Shown: one piece after another, positions 1-6,255 of the stretch
Position numbering within the stretch: position 1 is the first letter of the stretch
Layout of the letters: each line of letters starts with the position of its first letter
Assembly: GCA_005240015.1 (NCBI GenBank)
Contig: SBBV01000128.1
Coordinates: forward strand, 1-6,255
From: Candidatus Odyssella thessalonicensis
GTDB taxonomy: Bacteria; Pseudomonadota; Alphaproteobacteria; Bin65
DNA: 6,255 nucleotides
Direction of reading: 5' to 3'
Notes under the pieces: generated by a model
The model's input: the letters and a program-made list of their open reading frames with translations, nothing else
The model's database searches: none
Told to the model about the DNA's origin: nothing
Position numbers and translations under genes: made by a program

Positions 1-1697
<1,697 letters not shown>

Positions 1698-1701
1698 GGC
1701 A

Positions 1702-2181
<480 letters not shown>

Positions 2182-2189
2182 TTCGGGTT

Positions 2190-2195
2190 CCTCCC
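2190..2195 (-). promoter_or_regulatory. Ribosome binding site that fixes the small-subunit start
   Basis: GGGAGG on the minus strand lies 8 nt before the ATG at 2181. It falls inside the reading frame that would open from the alternative ATG at 2214, and no comparable Shine-Dalgarno sequence was noticed ahead of 2214. This is the main reason for preferring the shorter protein. Confidence 0.7.
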
Positions 2196-2233
2196 AAAAT
2201 TCGGGCGGCCGCATGTCCGCCGCGGCGCAGGCC

Positions 2234-2291
2234 CAATTCGTTAACGCCAGTCTAGAGGCGAAGCACGAAGCGTCAAGCCGCGAACGAATTG
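2234..2291. repeat. 9-bp inverted repeat flanking the candidate promoter
   Basis: CAATTCGTT at 2234-2242 and its exact reverse complement AACGAATTG at 2283-2291 are separated by 40 bp. The candidate -35 and -10 boxes lie between them. The half-sites are AT-rich against a GC-rich background and about 49 bp apart centre to centre. They could be regulator half-sites, but a 9-bp match at this spacing could also occur by chance in a window of this size. Confidence 0.35.
2249..2276 (-). promoter_or_regulatory. Candidate sigma70-type promoter for small/large subunit genes
   Basis: On the minus strand TTGACG (2276-2271) is followed after 16 nt by TAGACT (2254-2249). The -35 box matches five of six consensus bases, and with its preceding C reads CTTGAC, the form common in alphaproteobacteria. 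The -10 box matches four of six. Transcription would begin near 2242, giving a leader of about 60 nt before the small-subunit ATG. The -35 box contains the TGA stop of the 48-aa ORF. This would let the hydroxylase subunits be expressed separately from the CoxG-like gene. Prediction from sequence only. Confidence 0.45.
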
Positions 2292-2419
2292 CGGCCCACG
2301 AACAGCAGCAGTGCAGCGATCGCCGCGGTCAGCAGCAGCATCCAGAGCCAGAGCGGAAGCGCGGGCCGGCGGCGCTCGGCGTCCGGCCCGTGGCCGGCAT
2401 CAACGGGCGGCTTCGTCAC
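2273..2419 (-). CDS. 48-aa single-helix membrane ORF; probable detached CoxG membrane tail
   Basis: A GTG-started ORF of 48 residues overlaps the stop of the CoxG-like gene by 4 bp (GTGA). Residues 1-20 are polar and rich in Pro, Arg and charged residues. Residues 21-41 form one strongly hydrophobic helix (begins [10 protein letters not shown]), followed by GRNSFAA. Basic residues before the helix suggest the N-terminus faces the cytoplasm. No good Shine-Dalgarno is visible, so expression would need translational coupling to the upstream stop. Many CoxG-family proteins end in a Pro/Ala-rich linker and one hydrophobic C-terminal helix, which the upstream gene lacks. Adding one base between 2437 and 2419 would join the two into a 210-residue protein of that layout. 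It is therefore either a genuine split membrane anchor, a recent frameshift, or a one-base sequencing error. An independent small membrane protein is the remaining alternative. Confidence 0.6.
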   Translation of the reverse strand: MTKPPVDAGHGPDAERRRPALPLWLWMLLLTAAIAALLLFVGRNSFAA

Positions 2420-2904
2420 GGCGCCGGGCTCTCGGCCTCAGCGGCGACTTTTTCCACGGCCACGCCCGGCGTCACCGTCTCGGCGAATTTCTTGAAGAAG
2501 TCATCCGCCAGTTTCCGCACGGTGCCTAGGACAAGGCGCGAGCCGATCTGCGCGAGCTTGCCGCCGACCTTGGCATCCGCATCGTATGCCAGCACCGTGG
2601 CCCCGCTGTCGTCGCGCAGCGTCACCTTGGCGCCGCCCTTGGCAAAGCCAGCGACGCCGCCCTTGCCCTCGCCGTTGATGCGGTAGCCGTTGGGCGGGTC
2701 GAGGTCCTCGAGCGTGACCGCGCCCGCGAACTTGGCGCGCACCGGCCCGATCTTGACCTTGATCGTGGCCGTGAACACGGTGTCGCTTTCCTTCTCGAGC
2801 TTCTCGCAGCCGGGCAGGGATTTCTTGAGGATGTCGGGATCGTTGAGTGCGGCCCAGACGGTTTCGCGCGGGGCCGCGATCTTGTAGGCGCCTTTGATTT
2901 CCAT
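2416..2904 (-). CDS. coxG: CoxG-like SRPBCC-fold protein
   Basis: Member of the CoxG branch (CO dehydrogenase subunit G family) of the START/SRPBCC superfamily, which folds around a hydrophobic ligand cavity. It is not part of the catalytic complex. CoxG proteins are linked to maturation, membrane attachment or quinone delivery for Mo-hydroxylases, and a mycobacterial member has been reported to bind quinone. The 162 residues show the family pattern: [15 protein letters not shown] at 9-23, LPGCE at 30-34, [11 protein letters not shown] at 51-61, [15 protein letters not shown] at 69-83, and [11 protein letters not shown] at 114-124 before a final amphipathic helix. The ATG at 2904 has AGGGA 5 nt upstream. 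The protein ends in EAESPAP, a typical start of the Pro/Ala linker, but stops before any membrane helix; that helix is found in the overlapping 48-aa ORF. It is the first gene of the hydroxylase cluster. The symbol denotes family, not proven CO-related function. Confidence 0.9.
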   Translation of the reverse strand: MEIKGAYKIAAPRETVWAALNDPDILKKSLPGCEKLEKESDTVFTATIKVKIGPVRAKFAGAVTLEDLDPPNGYRINGEGKGGVAGFAKGGAKVTLRDDSGATVLAYDADAKVGGKLAQIGSRLVLGTVRKLADDFFKKFAETVTPGVAVEKVAAEAESPAP

Positions 2905-3047
2905 CGGAGTCCCTCGAGGCGAGCCGGCAAATTAGGCGCCGGCGCGCCGTGCGACAAGCGGCGGCGGCCGCGCTGAGCGCGCCTCTTGCGCCGGGAGAGG
3001 CGACTCGCGATACCTGGCATCATCCGAGGCGGGGGCCAGGCATAGGA
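2905..3047. other. Divergent intergenic region with short inverted repeat
   Basis: This 143-bp region separates the CoxG-like gene (minus) from the SGNH-like gene (plus). It contains a perfect 7-bp inverted repeat, CGCCTCT (2980-2986) and AGAGGCG (2996-3002), with a 9-nt loop. The repeat overlaps a weak plus-strand promoter candidate: TTGCGC at 2986-2991, then 17 nt, then GATACC at 3009-3014. It could be an operator or simply a GC-rich coincidence. Confidence 0.35.
2929..2957 (-). promoter_or_regulatory. Candidate promoter for the CoxG-like gene
   Basis: On the minus strand TTGTCG (2957-2952) is followed after 17 nt by TAATTT (2934-2929). Four of six -35 bases and three of six -10 bases match the sigma70 consensus. 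The AT-rich -10 region stands out from the surrounding GC-rich DNA. Transcription would start near 2922, about 18 nt before the ATG at 2904. The match is moderate and unsupported by other data. Confidence 0.35.
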
Positions 3048-4154
3048 ATGAGAGACACAGTCGCTGCGGCTCAAAAGCGAACGCTGCGCGCCCGCCTCTC
3101 GGAATGGGGCCGCGTGGCGCTGGTCAATCTCGCCATTCTCTTGGTGCTGACGATCGTCGGCGAACTGCTGCTCGGCACCTGGATTTTCGGCGCCAATCTC
3201 GGGACGCTCAACGTCCACACCAACGTTCGCCTGCGCATCACCGACAGCCCCTACTATCCGCCCGGCACGGTCGCCTATTACAACCGCGACCGCTTCGGCC
3301 TGCGCGGCGACTATGGCGGCGATCCCGCCAAGGTGACGCTGCTCGCGGCCGGCGGTAGTACCACGGCCGAGGTGAGCGTCGGCGACGGCGATACCTGGAG
3401 CAGCGTGCTCGAACGCACGCTGCGCGGGGGCGGCAAGGCGATGACGATCGCCAACGCCGGCAGCGACGGTCATTCCACCTTGGGGCACATCAAGAGCTTC
3501 GAGGTGTGGTTCCCGAAGGTCCCCGGCCTCAAGCCGCGCTATATCCTCTACTTCATCGGCGTCAACGAGCGCGGCGTGGCCGCGGATGCGAACGCCGGCG
3601 CCGACACGCTCGCGCACAGCACCGCCTACCGGCGCGTTCGCAGCTATGTCGAGAACAACAGCGCCATCGTGCGCGGCATCCGCATCGTGCGCGGCTGGTT
3701 CGCCGCGCGGCGCATCGGCGTGCAGCACGGCAGCGGCAAGGGCGAGACCAAGGACAGCAAGTGGGTCCCGGCGCGCGTGCCCACGGAGATGGCGCAGCGT
3801 CTGCGCCCCCAGCTCGAGGCGTACCGCGAGCGGCTCAAGATTTTGCATGCGAAGACGCTCGCGTTCGGCGCCACGCCCATCTACGTCACGCAAATCAACG
3901 GCGACGGGCGGCTTGTCGGCGGCGTGGTGCACGAGATCGAGGGGAGCGGCGGCGGCCAGGCCTACGTCGAGCTCTCGCTCTACAACGACGTGCTGCGGCG
4001 CTTCTGCGCCGAAACGAAGGCGCGCTGCATCGATCTCGCCGCCGAGCTGCGCTTCGGTCCCGGCGACTTCTACGACAGCTATCACACGACGCCGCAAGGC
4101 TCGCGCAAGATCGGGATGTTCCTCGCCGAGAAGCTGCGAGCGATCATCCGGTAG
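3048..4154 (+). CDS. Membrane-anchored SGNH/GDSL hydrolase-like protein
   Basis: A 368-residue protein with one N-terminal membrane helix (about residues 23-43, containing VNLAILLVLTIVGELLLG) and a large domain that should lie outside the cytoplasmic membrane. The domain has SGNH-type blocks. The nucleophile motif is GGSTT at 102-106 (Ser104) followed by DTWSSVLE. The block II glycine is in NAGSDGHS (Gly138), and block III reads GVNE at 171-174 (Asn173). The final block is DSYHTTPQGSRKIG, with Asp343 and His346 placed as a catalytic pair. The family hydrolyses ester or acetyl groups on lipids or glycans; the substrate here is unknown. I chose the ATG at 3048 over the in-frame ATG at 2949. The extra 33 residues are Ala/Pro/Arg-rich without domain character, and AGG lies 7 nt before 3048. 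Its neighbours on both sides run on the opposite strand, so it is probably transcribed alone. Confidence 0.85.
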   Translation: MRDTVAAAQKRTLRARLSEWGRVALVNLAILLVLTIVGELLLGTWIFGANLGTLNVHTNVRLRITDSPYYPPGTVAYYNRDRFGLRGDYGGDPAKVTLLAAGGSTTAEVSVGDGDTWSSVLERTLRGGGKAMTIANAGSDGHSTLGHIKSFEVWFPKVPGLKPRYILYFIGVNERGVAADANAGADTLAHSTAYRRVRSYVENNSAIVRGIRIVRGWFAARRIGVQHGSGKGETKDSKWVPARVPTEMAQRLRPQLEAYRERLKILHAKTLAFGATPIYVTQINGDGRLVGGVVHEIEGSGGGQAYVELSLYNDVLRRFCAETKARCIDLAAELRFGPGDFYDSYHTTPQGSRKIGMFLAEKLRAIIR

Positions 4155-4164
4155 CACGGCAGCC

Positions 4165-4279
4165 CCCTCGCGTAGGGGCGGGTCCCCGACCCGCCCGTGT
4201 CGCCACCCGCACAGTGTTCGACGTGATTGCACGGCATCGACCGCCCGGCGGGCGGGTCGGGGACCCGCCCCTACGAGGG
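4165..4279. repeat. Long REP-like inverted repeat between convergent genes
   Basis: Left arm 4165-4197 and right arm 4249-4279 are reverse complements except for a 2-nt CG insertion at 4171-4172 in the left arm. They enclose a 51-bp spacer with no recognised content. Each arm is itself a palindrome with a 9-bp stem and 3-nt loop (4176-4196, core GGCGGGTC-CCC-GACCCGCC, and 4250-4270). A further hairpin, CCGCCC/GGGCGG, lies at 4241-4255 and overlaps the right arm. The element fills nearly all the space between two gene 3' ends. This resembles REP/BIME-type elements or a small MITE, and the structure could act as a bidirectional terminator or block 3' exonucleases. There is no U-tract typical of intrinsic terminators, and I see no clear target-site duplication. 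Confidence 0.8.
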
Positions 4280-4287
4280 CGTGTGGG

Positions 4288-5265
4288 CTAACTCACCTTC
4301 AGCACGATATTCCCCGCGACCTTGCCGCTTTCCTGCGCCTCGTGCGCGGCGACGAGCTGGTCGAACGGAAACGTTGCGGCCACGTTGTGGACGAGCTTGT
4401 TCGCTTCGAGCAGACGCGTGACGCCATCGACCGCGCGGCGGCGCTCCTCGGGCGAGAGCTCGTAGACGATCATGAACATCAGCTTGATCGAGTTGACGAG
4501 GCAGAACGAGGCCGGGAGCTGGGCCTGCGGGCCGGTGCCGTAGACCACGACGCTGCCCTTGGGCCGCAGCACGGCGGGGAGCAGCGCGGCGTTGGCGGTG
4601 AGATCGACCTCGAGCACCGCATCCACGCCCACGCCGCCGGTGGTCGCCTTCACGCGCTCGCCGACGTTTTCGCTCTTGTAGTCGATCGCATGATCGGCGC
4701 CGGCGTCGCGCGCGATCTTGGCCTTGGCGGCCGAGCTCACCGTCGCGATGATCGTGGCCCCGCGTGCCTTGGCGAACTGGATCGCGTAGTGCGCGACCGC
4801 GCCGGCGCCGCCGGCGACCAGCAGCGTCTTGCCGGATCCGGCCTCGGCCAGCTCGACGGCGTGCCACGCGGTCAGCGCCGGAATGCCGAGGCAGGCACCG
4901 GCCTCGAAGCTCACGGCCGACGGCAGACGGACGGCCTGCGCCTCGGGCAGCACGATGTAGTCGGCGGCCGTGCCCATCGGCCGCTTCCACTGCCCGTTCC
5001 AGATCCAGACGCGCTCGCTCATCCGCGAATTGGCGACGCCGAGCCCCACCATGTCGATGATGCCGGCGCCGTCGCTGTGCGGAACCACGCGCGGAAACGC
5101 GATCTTGCGCGTGAGTCCCGCGCGCGTCTTCACGTCCGAGGGATTGACGCCGGAGGTCTTGAGCTTGACGCGCACCTCGCCGGGGCCGGGGCGGGGATCG
5201 TCCATCGTGCCGGTGCGCAGCACCTCGGCCGCGCCCCCGTTCTTTTCGTAGTAGGCAATGCGCAT
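4288..5265 (-). CDS. Zinc-independent MDR oxidoreductase, NADPH:quinone reductase-like
   Basis: A 325-residue cytoplasmic oxidoreductase of the medium-chain dehydrogenase/reductase superfamily, quinone oxidoreductase (zeta-crystallin-like) branch. These enzymes reduce quinones or activated enones with NADPH. The N-terminal GroES-like domain contains SGVNPSDVKTRAG (38-50) and PHSDGAGII (62-70). The cofactor-binding Rossmann domain carries VAGGAGAVAHYAIQFAK (150-166), and the family ending HEAQESGKVAGNIVLKV is present (308-324). The cysteine and histidine ligands of zinc-dependent alcohol dehydrogenases are absent. The ATG at 5265 has GGGGAG 5 nt upstream, directly after the TGA of the acyl-CoA dehydrogenase gene (11-bp gap), so the two genes are co-transcribed and probably translationally coupled. 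The reading frame stays open further upstream, but that part lies over the dehydrogenase gene and shows no family similarity. The exact substrate cannot be read from sequence. Confidence 0.93.
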   Translation of the reverse strand: MRIAYYEKNGGAAEVLRTGTMDDPRPGPGEVRVKLKTSGVNPSDVKTRAGLTRKIAFPRVVPHSDGAGIIDMVGLGVANSRMSERVWIWNGQWKRPMGTAADYIVLPEAQAVRLPSAVSFEAGACLGIPALTAWHAVELAEAGSGKTLLVAGGAGAVAHYAIQFAKARGATIIATVSSAAKAKIARDAGADHAIDYKSENVGERVKATTGGVGVDAVLEVDLTANAALLPAVLRPKGSVVVYGTGPQAQLPASFCLVNSIKLMFMIVYELSPEERRRAVDGVTRLLEANKLVHNVAATFPFDQLVAAHEAQESGKVAGNIVLKVS

Positions 5266-5276
5266 TGGGTCTCCCC

Positions 5277-6255
5277 TCAGTAGGATTTCGGCAGGCCGAG
5301 CGCCTTCTCGGCGATGAAGTTCAGGATCATGTGCGGGCTCACCGGCGCGATGCGCGCGATGAAGCTTTCGCGCAGATAGCGCTCGACGTCGTATTCCTTG
5401 GCATAGCCCATGCCGCCGAGCGTCATCACTGCCGTCTCGCAGGCACGAAAGCAGCTCTCGGCGGCGAAGTACTTGGCGGCGTTGGCGGCGGCACCCGCGG
5501 CCGGCGCGCCGGCTCCGCCGCGGTCGTAGGTCCACGCCGCCTTCCAGACGAGCAGCTCGGCGGCTTCGAGTTCGATCCAGCGCTCGGCGAGCGGATGCTG
5601 GATGCCCTGGTTCTGTCCGATCGGCCGGCCGAAGACGATGCGCTCTTTCGCGTAGGCGGCCGCGCGCGCCAGCGCCGCGCGCCCCAAGCCTACGGCCTCG
5701 GCCGCGACCAGAACGCGCTCGGGGTTCATGCCGTGCAGGATGTAGCGGAAGCCTTCGCCTTCCTCGCCGATGCGGTCCTCGACCGGAACCTCGAGGCCGT
5801 CGATGAAGACCTGGTTCGAATCGACGGCCGCGCGGCCCATCTTGTCGATCTCGCGCACCTCGATCCGCGTCCGGTCGAGATCGGTGTAGAACAGCGACAG
5901 GCCGGCGGCCGAGCCTTTCGGTATCTCTTCTTCCGGCGTCGTCCGCGCGAGCAGCAGCATCTTGTTGGCGATCTGCGCGGTCGAGATCCAGAGCTTCTGG
6001 CCGTGCACGACATAGCGGTCGCCGCGCCGCACCGCCTTGGTCTTGAGCTTCAGCGTGTTCAAGCCGGTGTTGGGCTCGGTGACGGCGAAGCAGGCGCGGT
6101 CCTGGCCGGCGATCAGCGGGGGCAGGAAGCGCCGCTTCTGGGCGGCGGTGCCGAACACCACGACCGGGTGCAGGCCGAAGATGTTCATGTGAATGGCCGA
6201 GCAGCCGGAAAAGCCGGCGCCGCTCTCGGCCACGGTCATCATGAGCAGCGCGGCC
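5277..6255 (-). CDS. Acyl-CoA dehydrogenase (partial, 5' end off window)
   Basis: FAD-dependent acyl-CoA dehydrogenase that would introduce an alpha,beta double bond into an acyl-CoA and pass electrons to electron-transfer flavoprotein. About 325 C-terminal residues are visible of the usual 380-400; the frame stays open to the right edge. Numbering from the ATG at 6242, FAVTEPNTGLN (52-62) and GQKLWIST (81-88) form the flavin-contacting middle domain. GRPIGQNQGIQHPLAE (205-220) and TLGGMGYAKEYDVERYLRE (274-292) belong to the C-terminal helical domain. The protein then reads IAPVSPHMILNFIAEKALGLPKSY, without the YEGT-type motif that holds the catalytic Glu of most members. Glu175 in HGMNPERVL matches the position used by isovaleryl-CoA dehydrogenase, so it may be the base. 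It is followed by the reductase gene after 11 bp. Family is certain; chain-length or branched specificity is not. Confidence 0.95.
   Translation of the reverse strand, partial: AALLMMTVAESGAGFSGCSAIHMNIFGLHPVVVFGTAAQKRRFLPPLIAGQDRACFAVTEPNTGLNTLKLKTKAVRRGDRYVVHGQKLWISTAQIANKMLLLARTTPEEEIPKGSAAGLSLFYTDLDRTRIEVREIDKMGRAAVDSNQVFIDGLEVPVEDRIGEEGEGFRYILHGMNPERVLVAAEAVGLGRAALARAAAYAKERIVFGRPIGQNQGIQHPLAERWIELEAAELLVWKAAWTYDRGGAGAPAAGAAANAAKYFAAESCFRACETAVMTLGGMGYAKEYDVERYLRESFIARIAPVSPHMILNFIAEKALGLPKSY

Noticed and set aside
2182..2214. Upstream ATG adding 11 residues to the small subunit
   Set aside because: The extension contains the GGGAGG ribosome binding site for 2181 and no Shine-Dalgarno sequence of its own was noticed; the added residues are not typical of the family.
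2449..2453. Five-A run (minus strand) near the CoxG 3' end as a programmed slippage site to the tail ORF
   Set aside because: A slip there into the tail frame would meet a TGA at 2440-2438 before reaching the tail, so it cannot fuse the two.
2622..4232. 536-codon open frame on the minus strand
   Set aside because: It is antisense to the SGNH-like gene and then out of frame within the CoxG-like gene. No recognisable domain.
4165..4279. Intrinsic (rho-independent) terminator
   Set aside because: The hairpins are strong but no T-tract follows on either strand. Termination is possible but not supported by the standard pattern, so it is listed as a repeat.
4165..4279. CRISPR array or insertion sequence
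   Set aside because: There are only two inverted arms, no regularly spaced direct repeats, and no transposase coding capacity.
3586..5283. 565-codon open frame on the plus strand
   Set aside because: It overlaps the SGNH-like gene in another frame, crosses the inverted repeat and runs antisense to the reductase gene. Its composition is low-complexity Arg/Ala/Ser.
5266..5535. Possible 90-residue N-terminal extension of the reductase
   Set aside because: It overlaps the C-terminal coding region of the acyl-CoA dehydrogenase in another frame. The ATG at 5265 has a good ribosome binding site and the standard family N-terminus.

Overview
The window is GC-rich, gene-dense bacterial DNA with the codon use and gene content of an alphaproteobacterium, probably Hyphomicrobiales (Bradyrhizobium/Xanthobacteraceae-like). 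This placement is inferred from gene types and composition, not from a marker gene. There are six protein-coding genes (two cut by the window edges) plus one 48-residue overlapping ORF. I found no rRNA, tRNA, CRISPR array or insertion sequence.

Left block, minus strand, read from 2904 down to 1: a CoxG-like SRPBCC protein; a 48-aa single-helix membrane ORF that overlaps its stop codon; a two-[2Fe-2S] small subunit (CoxS/XdhC type); and a molybdopterin-binding large subunit that runs off the left edge. Together they specify a molybdenum hydroxylase of the xanthine dehydrogenase/CO dehydrogenase superfamily. The large subunit carries AYRGAGR instead of the CO-dehydrogenase signature AYRCSFR, so it is a form II enzyme whose substrate is unknown and is probably not CO. 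No FAD (CoxM) subunit is visible; it may lie beyond the left edge.

Middle, plus strand: a membrane-anchored SGNH/GDSL-type hydrolase-like protein (3048-4154), divergent from the CoxG gene across a 143-bp intergenic region with candidate promoters on both strands. It ends convergently with the right block across about 133 bp that is almost filled by a long inverted repeat whose arms are themselves palindromic.

Right block, minus strand: an acyl-CoA dehydrogenase (its N-terminus lies beyond the right edge), then 11 bp later a zinc-independent NADPH:quinone reductase-like MDR oxidoreductase. These two look like one operon for catabolism of an unidentified acyl-CoA or organic compound. A plausible but unproven reading is that the window is part of a catabolic island, with the Mo-hydroxylase hydroxylating a substrate and the acyl-CoA dehydrogenase and reductase acting on related intermediates.

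The points most worth a second look are the apparent separation of the CoxG membrane tail into its own overlapping ORF, the strong candidate promoter that starts inside that ORF's stop codon and is flanked by a 9-bp inverted repeat, and the acyl-CoA dehydrogenase that lacks the usual C-terminal catalytic glutamate motif.
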